Part shown: positions 26,080-33,614 of the stretch, in pieces | Layout of the letters: each line of letters opens with the position of its first letter | How positions within the stretch are numbered: the first letter of the stretch is position 1 | Source of the DNA: an uncultured Clostridia bacterium | GTDB taxonomy: Bacteria > Bacillota > Clostridia > Saccharofermentanales > Saccharofermentanaceae | Reading direction: 5' to 3' | NCBI GenBank assembly: GCA_947167045.1 | Contig: CAMVGO010000021.1 | Coordinates: forward strand, 1-39,096 | Length of the DNA stretch: 39,096 nt | Made by a program: the position numbers and the translations under genes | Notes under the pieces: model-generated | Database searches by the model: none | What the model was told of the DNA's origin: nothing | The model's input: the letters and a program-made list of their open reading frames with translations, nothing else

Positions 26080-26508
26080 TTAATTGTTGCCGTCACCTTC
26101 ACCCATTACAGGCCATCCGGCATCGACATCAACATCGTGGATGGGATCTGCCAGGAGAAGATCCTGAACTTCAGAGAACTCGTTAAGCGTAAGTGCAAAG
26201 CCGTCTGCAAGAGCAGCAGCGTCAATAGAGATGTCAACATCATCAGATGAACCGCTCTCGACAACTATGGCCTTTGCGATAAGCTCATCTATAAAAGCCT
26301 TGAAAGAAGCATCGATGTCAGCAGGACAGCCGTCAAGAGCCTTGACCGCATCCAATACCTTTGAAGGGTCAGCATTCTTCACAAGAAGATCGAGCACAGC
26401 CGATGCAAGGCTGCTCGTGCCGTAGTACATTCCTGTCTCGAAATTTATGACGACAGCCTGACCGTCAGCCATATCGTAGAACATCTTCTCTTCGTTAAGT
26501 TTATACAT
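26080..26508 (-). CDS. PqqD-family peptide-binding protein with long acidic C-terminal tail
   Basis: A 142-residue protein. Residues 1-~86 look like a PqqD/RRE domain: LNEEKMFYDMADGQAVVINFETGMYYGTSSLASAVLDLL, then a helical half ending ELIAKAIVVE. Residues ~87-142 are an unusual acidic tail with NEFSEVQDLLLADPIHDVDV followed by DAGWPVMGEGDGNN. PqqD domains bind leader peptides of ribosomally made, modified peptides; a tail like this could be a fused leader/core substrate or a partner-binding arm. I use ATG 26508, with GAGGA eight bases upstream and one base after the HprK stop, rather than the GTG at 26523. It is flanked by an HprK-like kinase gene and the PP-loop gene. Confidence 0.8.
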   Translation of the reverse strand: MYKLNEEKMFYDMADGQAVVINFETGMYYGTSSLASAVLDLLVKNADPSKVLDAVKALDGCPADIDASFKAFIDELIAKAIVVESGSSDDVDISIDAAALADGFALTLNEFSEVQDLLLADPIHDVDVDAGWPVMGEGDGNN

Positions 26509-26509
26509 T

Positions 26510-27517
26510 TCAAAGTTCCTCACTTATAAATTTTCTTAGTGCATCGCGGTTCTTTTCGAGATCGCGCGAAAGGAGTATCTCATATACGGGTTTCCCGATG
26601 AGCCGCTGAGACATTATACGATAAGGTTCAGGATCGCGGAAGACACCAAGCTGGCTAGCCGTCGAATCGATAAGCTTAACGAGGACCGGCCCCGGATTGG
26701 TCTTTCGTATCTCAGGCTCGTCAACATCAGATACTCTGGGGCATATTATAGCATCTACGGGCAGCTCATTGACATAGGAAAAACCGGATGCATCGAGCAT
26801 CAGTTTGTCGTTTCTGTCATGATCGATCCTTACGATCTCCATATCCGGCTTTAAAACGGCTGCCATATCCTGATTGAGGCTCACAGTCCTGTATAAGGGC
26901 ATTGCCTTCAAAGGTCCCTCTTTATTTACGAGCACATAATCGTCTGCCACAAAATCGAATCCGCCCAGAAGACACGATACTGCGAGAGTGGACTTCCCGC
27001 CTCCGCCTCTGGCAGAAAGGAGTACGCCCTTGCCGTCAACACCGACGCATGCACTGTGAAGCAGCATCAGTCCGTTATGTTTTGCCCACTGCCCGAAAGC
27101 TACGATCATGGCATGACCGTAGAGCATCGACTCGGGATTGCTCCTGGGCTCTCTACAGAAATAGTAAGTGTTCTCAGTATAGTCGACGCCTACCATGCCG
27201 TATCCCGGAGTAACCCTTATGTATCCGGTCTCGTCTTTACTCTGCCATACGGCTGTCTCTGAAGCTGCCTGCGGCGGTTCATATGCCTTGACATCTTCGG
27301 TCCAATAATAGAAGACCGCATCAGGCTTAACGTCATTGCCCACAATAATGCCGGTCATGTATTTCTTAACGCTTTCGGCATGTGCCCTGAGCGTGAATCT
27401 CTGCTCTATTATCTGACCGCAGACGGAGATCTTAAAGGAAGTATCTCCATCTTCCCTCTGCTCTGCGATCCTCTTATCCACATAGCGGAAATATTCTGAC
27501 AATGTATGTTTACCCAT
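26510..27517 (-). CDS. HprK-like P-loop serine kinase homologue
   Basis: A 335-residue protein of the HPr-kinase-related group found with PqqD proteins, not true HPr kinase. The kinase core begins at LLHSACVGVDGKGVLLSARGGGGKST, with Walker A GGGGKST (171-177), then DFVADDYVLVN with the DD pair at 192-193. Residues 1-~140 form a separate N-terminal domain (TLSEYFRYVDKRI...). Relatives in lasso-peptide clusters phosphorylate the peptide; here the target is unknown. The start ATG overlaps the upstream gene stop by eight bases (ATGGGTAA). Confidence 0.85.
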   Translation of the reverse strand: MGKHTLSEYFRYVDKRIAEQREDGDTSFKISVCGQIIEQRFTLRAHAESVKKYMTGIIVGNDVKPDAVFYYWTEDVKAYEPPQAASETAVWQSKDETGYIRVTPGYGMVGVDYTENTYYFCREPRSNPESMLYGHAMIVAFGQWAKHNGLMLLHSACVGVDGKGVLLSARGGGGKSTLAVSCLLGGFDFVADDYVLVNKEGPLKAMPLYRTVSLNQDMAAVLKPDMEIVRIDHDRNDKLMLDASGFSYVNELPVDAIICPRVSDVDEPEIRKTNPGPVLVKLIDSTASQLGVFRDPEPYRIMSQRLIGKPVYEILLSRDLEKNRDALRKFISEEL

Positions 27518-28565
27518 GAACTTCCCTGCTCTTTTCCATGAATCTCAATACCTTTTCCCTGGCGCTCTTTATCTGCGCCTTCTTAAGAAGCGCCGAAGGG
27601 CTCTTCGAAGTTATCTTGCCGCCCGGCGCGGGACCGTCTTTTCTCACGTTACAGAAATCCGTCATGAGGTTTAAGTATTCTTCGAAAGAACCGTCAGCTG
27701 CAAAATGCTCTGACCAAACCTCATCGGGTATCATCCCCGGAACGCAAACATTGATAAGGCTTAAGTAATACCTTACCGTGTCGTAAGCGCCTGACATCGA
27801 AGCAGCATTTGCCAGATATCCGTAATCAAAGTCTTTACCGGCCATCAGGATCGCGCAGGCATCGGTCACACGTCTCGTCCTGAGGTTGATATCCTCTTCC
27901 AAAGCCCACGGACCGTAAGGCACGCACAAAAGGTATATAAGCATGTCTTCTTTTGATGGAACATAGACCTCGTGGCCGAGATATTCAAACTTGGAAGCCC
28001 TTGTCCAGAGCGAACATTCTATAGTGAATCTCTTGTCGGGAACACCTTCAAAGAGCCTTATCACCGTGATGTCCTGCATCGTCCTGTCGAAATTGCTGTC
28101 TTTATCGGCATTCTTAACGGCATCCCTTAAAAGCACAAGCGCTTCGTCGTACTTCTCGGATACGACCGTCAGACCATACTGTGAGAACATCCTCGGATTA
28201 TCGGGCGAATAGTAAGCCCTCATGGCGGTATCGCCTGTGAGCATTACGGGGATCCCGGCTTTTCCCAGTCTGTCCAGCTGGTTGCGGAACCATGGCATAC
28301 CGGCCCCGTTCCTGACCTGATAGTATCTGTGAAGGCCCTGAAGGCGCGGCACGGCGTTCTCGGGAAAACCTTCAAAACCCGTGCGGTAACCCAATAAACT
28401 CAAAGAAAGCATGTATATGAGACTCTCATTATCGGGATCAAGACCTGCCGTAAGCGCATCTATGTCTGTAACGCTGCCGGAACCCATTGAAGATATAAGT
28501 GCAAGATCCCTCCTGCCGAAGAGCATGTCCGTGAGTCTTTTTTCCGAAGCAGAGTGGTCCGTCAT
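27510..28565 (-). CDS. Nucleotidyltransferase-family protein with degenerate active site
   Basis: A 351-residue protein of the NTP_transf_5-type group, paralogous to the gene just upstream. The LKG-type motif is present as VMLTGDTAMRAYY (about 107-118), but where the upstream paralogue has RWMADADIYF, this one reads RMFSQYGLTV, so both metal-binding Asp residues are replaced (Q129 and G131). The third carboxylate position seems kept (TIECSLW). It is therefore probably inactive, perhaps a partner or substrate-binding subunit of the active paralogue. The start ATG 28565 overlaps the upstream stop by four bases (ATGA); the longer frame to 28589 is less likely. Confidence 0.75.
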   Translation of the reverse strand: MTDHSASEKRLTDMLFGRRDLALISSMGSGSVTDIDALTAGLDPDNESLIYMLSLSLLGYRTGFEGFPENAVPRLQGLHRYYQVRNGAGMPWFRNQLDRLGKAGIPVMLTGDTAMRAYYSPDNPRMFSQYGLTVVSEKYDEALVLLRDAVKNADKDSNFDRTMQDITVIRLFEGVPDKRFTIECSLWTRASKFEYLGHEVYVPSKEDMLIYLLCVPYGPWALEEDINLRTRRVTDACAILMAGKDFDYGYLANAASMSGAYDTVRYYLSLINVCVPGMIPDEVWSEHFAADGSFEEYLNLMTDFCNVRKDGPAPGGKITSKSPSALLKKAQIKSAREKVLRFMEKSREVHG

Positions 28566-29800
28566 CTCAGATCCACCCGTTCGACCCACTCCTCGAGACC
28601 GAGCTTTTCCATCTCTTCGACATAGGCCCTGACCTGGTCGGGAGATTCTTTATATTCCTTCATGAAGACGTTCACGAGCTTGTGCTTGAAGAAAACGCCC
28701 TCAAAAGCTCTGTGTATCCAGCAGAAAGGCAGGAGCACGGGTAATTTTCTCAGTACCGGATACTTATACTTCATTATCAGCACAGGCGGAAAGAGCCTGT
28801 ATATAAGCGTCTTGTTCTTTGACTTGGAACTTAATTCGGACCCGCCCTTGTTCATGCTCGCAGCGATGAAAAAATATTTTCTCTTCTCGTTGAACTCCGC
28901 GGAATTCGTGAGCGTGCGGTTTAAGATCATGAGGCAGTTCTCATCGAAAGGCCTGTCATTGAGCCAGCAGTCAACGGCCTTTACCGCATATGAATAGAGC
29001 TTTTTAAGCCTCAGCCCGTCGAGCATCTCATCCAGTTTCTTCTGATCGACCTTCGGATCTTTGGAAAGGAAGTACATGTCCAGAAGGTTCCTGACATTAG
29101 GGCAGATCGACATGTAATGCTTGGTGAAATGCGCCGTCGCATAAACGAGCTGGTCCGTAGCGCCGAACCTGTAACGGTGGGTGTTCCCCACTCTTTCGGC
29201 CATCTCAAACCCGTCCTTAAATCTCGAAATGTATATCTGATAAGACGGATCTGTCATGACCTTGTGGAGCTCGAGCTTTAATACTCCCGGTTTTTCCCAG
29301 ATGTATTCGTGATCTGACTCGCAGTCGAAGACGAAGCCCCTTGCTTCAAGTATCTGCGATATCTCCTGATACTGCTCTTTGCGGAAATATATGTCGGCGT
29401 CTGCCATCCACCTATACTCGGGCTTCGGATAGAGAGCCTTGTAATCAATGCCCTTCAAAGGCAGATAGTCAATGTCCTTTGCTTCGAACTCGCCGAACAG
29501 AGCATTTATCTCATTTATCTGAAGCCTGTCTGATCTTATAGTCGCAAGAGATTCCGCCTGAAATGTCCTGAGGATCTCTGAAGGCACTGAAATGCCTGAC
29601 GACTTGATGGCATTATAGACGACGCACATCATGCCCTGATCCAAAGCGATCTGGTGTATCTGGCTCCAATCGGGATCAGCCGGCAACGTACATGCGTTAC
29701 CGGTCAGGCCTGCCTTAAAAAGGGCAAGCGCAGCCTTTTGTACAGATGACAGCTCATTTCCCACCGGTCCGAAGCACTCCAGATCTTTAAGGCCCCACAT
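28562..29800 (-). CDS. Nucleotidyltransferase family protein (NTP_transf_5 type)
   Basis: A 412-residue protein and the first gene of the operon. The nucleotidyltransferase core has YLPLKGIDYKALYP (112-125), the metal-binding pair D134/D136 in MADADIYF, and the third acid E177 in LKLELHK. The remainder is helical. Relatives accompany PqqD and HprK-like genes; in lasso-peptide loci such an enzyme has been linked to modifying the phosphate that the kinase adds. Here it could transfer a nucleotide or sugar-phosphate group. The ATG lies about 29 bp downstream of a TATAAT element. Confidence 0.82.
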   Translation of the reverse strand: MWGLKDLECFGPVGNELSSVQKAALALFKAGLTGNACTLPADPDWSQIHQIALDQGMMCVVYNAIKSSGISVPSEILRTFQAESLATIRSDRLQINEINALFGEFEAKDIDYLPLKGIDYKALYPKPEYRWMADADIYFRKEQYQEISQILEARGFVFDCESDHEYIWEKPGVLKLELHKVMTDPSYQIYISRFKDGFEMAERVGNTHRYRFGATDQLVYATAHFTKHYMSICPNVRNLLDMYFLSKDPKVDQKKLDEMLDGLRLKKLYSYAVKAVDCWLNDRPFDENCLMILNRTLTNSAEFNEKRKYFFIAASMNKGGSELSSKSKNKTLIYRLFPPVLIMKYKYPVLRKLPVLLPFCWIHRAFEGVFFKHKLVNVFMKEYKESPDQVRAYVEEMEKLGLEEWVERVDLR

Positions 29801-29828
29801 AAAACAGAGCCTCGGATTTCCGCACTAT

Positions 29829-29856
29829 ATTATAATAATTTATGCTTTACCGCAAA
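29829..29856 (-). promoter_or_regulatory. Promoter of the PqqD/HprK/glycosyltransferase operon
   Basis: On the minus strand TTTGCG (plus 29856-29851), 16-bp spacer, TATAAT (plus 29834-29829). The -10 is consensus, the -35 is poor, and the first 21-bp repeat abuts the -35, which fits an activator-dependent promoter. Confidence 0.55.
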
Positions 29857-29918
29857 TGCGGGCGGTTAATTTACCGATGCGGGTGGTTAATCTTCCGATG
29901 CCGGCAGTCAATCGATTA
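29856..29918. repeat. Three 21-bp direct repeats at the operon promoter
   Basis: Units at 29856-29876, 29877-29897 and 29898-29918 follow ATGCGGG(C/T)GGTTAAT(T/C)T(A/T)CCG; the third is more diverged (ATGCCGGCAGTCAATCGATTA). A period of 21 bp is two helical turns, so a regulator could bind on one face of the DNA. The array adjoins the -35 region. Confidence 0.75.
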
Positions 29919-29998
29919 GCGGTATAAAAGATGAGTTTCACCAAAACGTCACGAAAATGCCTGGTTTCGTCTTTTCAATATTTCGATACCTCGACTTT

Positions 29999-30209
29999 GG
30001 GAAGGTGAGCTTGAAATTATCCCAAGATGAGGTTTTCTTGCATTTGTGGATAAAAATTGAGTTCAAAATTATCCCTAAATGAAGTTTTCTTGAGGTTTGG
30101 GATAAAATGCGGGACGAAAATTATCCCAAGTGAAGTATTTTTAAGCTTTTGGGATAAAATCACCTCTGAAAATTATCCCTAGTGAAACATTTTTGAACTT
30201 TTGGGACAG
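29999..30209. repeat. Array of 52-bp tandem repeats with palindromic cores
   Basis: AAATTATCCC recurs at 30014, 30066, 30118 and 30170, exactly 52 bp apart. Each copy is preceded by an inverted GGGATAA (30047 degenerate, 30099, 30151; 30203 degenerate), giving palindromes GGGATAAAAT-N-AAAATTATCCC with a variable 8-9 bp centre. The ~23-bp between palindromes (TGAAGT.TT..T.A..TTT) is also conserved, so this is not CRISPR. It lies in the ~480-bp gap between the operon start and the end of the next gene; no U-tract follows, so these are not simple terminators. Confidence 0.85.
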
Positions 30210-30281
30210 ATTTTAAACCTACTTCATCAGATACAGTACACTGGTTACAGGTTGTGCCTCCATCACATGCAGTCCAAACAT

Positions 30282-33200
30282 TTACTTTATCCACGCACCG
30301 TCTTCACCGAGCTTACACCCGTCAACAGTTGTATTCGAAGCCATCGCGCCTGATGAATAGAAGTAATACCACTTACCGCTTATTTGAACCCAGCCCGTCT
30401 GCATGACGCCCGTGCCGTCCAGGTAATACCAGCTGTTTCCGAGCTTGAGCCACCCTTTCTGCATCACGCCGGCCTTAGAAAGGTAATACCAGCTGCTGCC
30501 ATCCTTGATCCAGCCGGTCGCCATCGAGCCGTTATCCTTAAGGAAATACCAGCTGCCGCCGTCCTTTACCCAGCCGGTCTTCATGCTGCCGTATTTCAGG
30601 TCAAAGTAATACCATTTGCCGGAGATCTCTTTCCAGCCGGTGGCCATGGCACCTGATTCATCAAGATAATACCAGCTGCCGCCTAAATCGAGCCAGCCCG
30701 TGCACATTGTGCCGTCGGACTCGAAATAGTACCACTTGCCTGAAACGATCTGCCAACCGGTGGCCATAAAGCCCATTTCATCGAGATAGTACCATTTGCC
30801 GCTCTGATTAAGCCAGCCGGTATACATTTCGCCGGAGTTCTTGAAGTAGAACCAGGTCCCGTCGATCTTCTTCCAGCCGGTGACCATCTTACAGGTGTTG
30901 TAATCCATGTAATATGTCTTATTGCCAAGCAGGAGCCATCCTTTGTGGTATGTATAGGCGCTGATGTAGTAATAGTCATCGCCCTTCTTGATCCATCCGT
31001 TTTTCGCTTCGCTCTTGAGCTTAAACTCAAATTCGACCGTGATCTCGGGCTTGTTTACATAAACGTCGAAAGAAAATGAATTCTGGTTGTGATCTATCTG
31101 GTAACGCTGCGAGACGCCGTCAACTCTCTGATCGAGGACGACATAACCATCTTTGGGGTTTACGCATATCCCGAGAAGCGTGCCGTACGGAACCATAAGG
31201 CTCTCGGTACTCGTCTCACCGGGGCCCAGAGTAAGTTCGCAGAATGCCATTGTCTTATCGTATACGAGATTTACCTTGCAGGGCTTGCCTTCGAACGTGA
31301 CGGTAACGGTCGTGTCCTTGTTCGGCATTTTGAATGTCGTTCCGGTGATCTCACTACCGTTTACGGTGATGACGGCATAATGCATGTCATCGGTCGTAAC
31401 GGTGACTTCGATCTGATCCCTGTAATTTGCCGTTGTCTTTGACAGAGAAGCCTTTCCGGTACCCGATGTCTTAAGTGTGATAGTATATTCTGTCTTGCGG
31501 AATGTGGCCGTGACAGTAACATCCGAAGCGGGCATCACAAACGATTCGCCGCTGATTTCTTTCCCGTTTACCATAAGGCTTTCCAGTTCATAACCCGTGT
31601 ACGCGTGAACACTCAGATAGACCGTGTCGCCCTCATTCGCATAATCGAGATTTGCCATTACAAATCCGTTCTGAGCATCTTCCACGGTTATCTTATAATC
31701 TGCCGGAATGAAAACGACCTCTACTGTAACGTCTTTGTTGGGCATCTCGAAAACAGTGTCGCTCAAAACTTCACCGTCCAGCTTTATGCAGTCCAGGATA
31801 TACCAGTCGTCAGCGGCGGCTGAAACATTTACAAAGTCACCGATCCCTGCGGTTTGTTTGGATATGCTGACATATCCGTTACCCGTCTTTACAAGAGTTA
31901 TCTTGTGCTGGATCTTCTTGAAGACGACCCTGACCATCGCATCCCTGTCGGGCATTACGAAAGTGGTTCCCGTGATCTCCTCGCCGTTCACCTTGATGAC
32001 GTCGAGTTCATAGCCCTCGTTCGGCGTAACGGTGATCTCTATCTCCTCGCCTTCAGCGGCTTTTGTCTTCGACAGAGATACTTTGCCGTTATAGAGCGTG
32101 CTGATCATGATATCATGCTCGCCGCCGGGCTTGCTGTTGTCGTAATCTTCTTCTGCAAGAGAGAGGACATCATTGCCGTAGAGAGTGATCATGTCCTCGT
32201 CATAAGAATAATAGATGTCAGATAATGTATAACCTTCGCTGACGTTTCCCGATGCGCCTCTCATGAAGAGCGCAAGGCTGTAATTGCCTTCGCCCTGAGG
32301 ATCGGAATTCGTGATGTCTACGTGATAGTTCTTGCCGTCATCCATGTGGACGATGTTCCACATATGGGATTCCTGGCATATACCGCTTACTGATATTGCG
32401 TAGATCTCGTCGCTAGTGAATGCCGTGTTGTCGCAAAGGTACTTGAACGCCTTTGCATAACCCTCACAGACGACATTGGTCTCCGGATCTCCGTCAAACA
32501 CCCATACCATCTGGAAAGGGTCGCCGTATTTATGTGATCCGTGGCCGAAAGCTTCAAAGTTATAGTCGGTAAGAAGACATATCCTCTTATGGTATTCCAT
32601 GAGCTTGTGATAGTCGTCCATGCCTGCGCATTCGCTTATGATGGCCTTTGCATTGGCCGCAGCCTTTTTAAGACCGCTGCCGAAATAAGGACTAATATTA
32701 AATTCATTCCCGTTGCGGAAATCCTCATAAACAACAAAGCCCAATGTCAGGCCGCATACATGAACATAACCGTTCTTAATTACAGCCTCAAGATGAACAC
32801 TCAGCCCCTGTGTCTTGTCAAACCAATAAAGCTCGTAAGGCGAAGAATGCATAAGTGCATATACGACCTGCATTACGTGTACCGGATTATGCGACATCGA
32901 AAGCACATAGAGCTCAAAATCACCCAGCCCATCAAGGCTTTCTACTTCAAGATCCTCGGCCGTCAGGTCAGTACTGAATACGCTGTCCGGTATCGTGATG
33001 ACAGTCTCGTTCCTCTTTCCGTCCGCGATCTCCGCCATAATCGGCATGAGATATTCGAAAACGGGCCGGTCGTAACCTTCAAGACACTCGGCATAATCAA
33101 AGCTCGAGTTGCTTACTTCCTTGCCAAGAGACATCTTCCTCGACACATAGCCTTCAGCGAGTTCTTCGTTGGTCTTATCGTCTTCGAAAGTGAACCAGCT

Positions 33201-33455
33201 GCCTTCTACGTTGTCGGTGTCGGTTACTGTTGCAGTATCAGTGTCGGCATCAGTAGTTGTGGCTGCTTCGGTATCAGTATCAGCATCAGTTTCCTCTGCT
33301 TCATCAACATCAGAACCATCTGCAGTTTCAGTTACTTCAGTATCATCTGTCACTTCAGGCTCATCGTTTTCATCGGCAAAAACGCACATACCGTACGAAA
33401 GGACGACAGACATGACGATGCCTGTACACAAAAGCTTGGATAACCACTTTTTCAT
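30282..33455 (-). CDS. Secreted cell-wall-binding protein with transglutaminase-like domain and InlB repeats
   Basis: A 1057-residue exported protein. Order: signal peptide (1-27, ending VFADE), Asp/Glu/Thr-rich linker (28-~85), transglutaminase-like domain with Cys330 (VVCEGYAKAF), His364 (SHMWNIVH) and Asp380 (HVDITNSD), about five InlB-type B repeats of ~70 residues (446-~815, the fifth degenerate), then eleven ~20-residue cell-wall-binding repeats (GWxxxxGxWYYxxxxGxM). Such repeats bind choline or similar wall polymers non-covalently; there is no LPXTG. The catalytic part may crosslink or cleave proteins or peptidoglycan peptides at the surface. AGGAG precedes the ATG. It is a smaller paralogue of the next gene. 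Confidence 0.9.
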   Translation of the reverse strand: MKKWLSKLLCTGIVMSVVLSYGMCVFADENDEPEVTDDTEVTETADGSDVDEAEETDADTDTEAATTTDADTDTATVTDTDNVEGSWFTFEDDKTNEELAEGYVSRKMSLGKEVSNSSFDYAECLEGYDRPVFEYLMPIMAEIADGKRNETVITIPDSVFSTDLTAEDLEVESLDGLGDFELYVLSMSHNPVHVMQVVYALMHSSPYELYWFDKTQGLSVHLEAVIKNGYVHVCGLTLGFVVYEDFRNGNEFNISPYFGSGLKKAAANAKAIISECAGMDDYHKLMEYHKRICLLTDYNFEAFGHGSHKYGDPFQMVWVFDGDPETNVVCEGYAKAFKYLCDNTAFTSDEIYAISVSGICQESHMWNIVHMDDGKNYHVDITNSDPQGEGNYSLALFMRGASGNVSEGYTLSDIYYSYDEDMITLYGNDVLSLAEEDYDNSKPGGEHDIMISTLYNGKVSLSKTKAAEGEEIEITVTPNEGYELDVIKVNGEEITGTTFVMPDRDAMVRVVFKKIQHKITLVKTGNGYVSISKQTAGIGDFVNVSAAADDWYILDCIKLDGEVLSDTVFEMPNKDVTVEVVFIPADYKITVEDAQNGFVMANLDYANEGDTVYLSVHAYTGYELESLMVNGKEISGESFVMPASDVTVTATFRKTEYTITLKTSGTGKASLSKTTANYRDQIEVTVTTDDMHYAVITVNGSEITGTTFKMPNKDTTVTVTFEGKPCKVNLVYDKTMAFCELTLGPGETSTESLMVPYGTLLGICVNPKDGYVVLDQRVDGVSQRYQIDHNQNSFSFDVYVNKPEITVEFEFKLKSEAKNGWIKKGDDYYYISAYTYHKGWLLLGNKTYYMDYNTCKMVTGWKKIDGTWFYFKNSGEMYTGWLNQSGKWYYLDEMGFMATGWQIVSGKWYYFESDGTMCTGWLDLGGSWYYLDESGAMATGWKEISGKWYYFDLKYGSMKTGWVKDGGSWYFLKDNGSMATGWIKDGSSWYYLSKAGVMQKGWLKLGNSWYYLDGTGVMQTGWVQISGKWYYFYSSGAMASNTTVDGCKLGEDGAWIK

Positions 33456-33504
33456 ATCAGATTCTCCTATTTGAAATCCCTAAATTCATTTACAGTCCTG
33501 AATC

Positions 33505-33513
33505 AGTATAACA
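33505..33513 (-). promoter_or_regulatory. Possible extended -10 promoter for the 1057-residue protein
   Basis: On the minus strand TGTTATACT (plus 33513-33505), 50 bp before the start codon. The TG one base before TATACT is the extended -10 pattern; no good -35 is visible. Confidence 0.45.
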
Positions 33514-33555
33514 TTAGCGTTTTTTTCTATTTGAGGCTGAAAAGCGGAATTTGAA

Positions 33556-33583
33556 CATATTAAAGGCCTCCCGAAGGAGGCCT
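33556..33583 (-). terminator. Terminator of the giant surface protein gene
   Basis: On the minus strand AGGCCTCC-TTCG-GGAGGCCT, an 8-bp perfect stem with a stable TTCG loop (plus 33583-33564), then TTAATAT. The U-tract is short. It begins about 30 bp after the stop codon. Confidence 0.75.
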
Positions 33584-33614
33584 CTAACGTTAATCATTTA
33601 TCAGATACTGCAGA

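Noticed and set aside
26510..27517. True HPr kinase/phosphorylase
   Set aside because: The length and Walker A fit HprK-related proteins, but the N-terminal domain and gene context (PqqD, nucleotidyltransferases) differ from the catabolite-control enzyme.
18098..29800. Classical lasso-peptide cluster
   Set aside because: No lasso cyclase of normal build, no B1/B2 leader peptidase, and no separate precursor ORF found; only the kinase, nucleotidyltransferase and PqqD parts match.
29999..30209. CRISPR array
   Set aside because: Sequence between the palindromes is conserved too; only 8-9 bp vary, and no cas gene is present.
32541..33443. 300-codon open frame on the + strand
   Set aside because: Antisense shadow of the 1057-residue surface protein, which has clear domains, signal peptide and start site.
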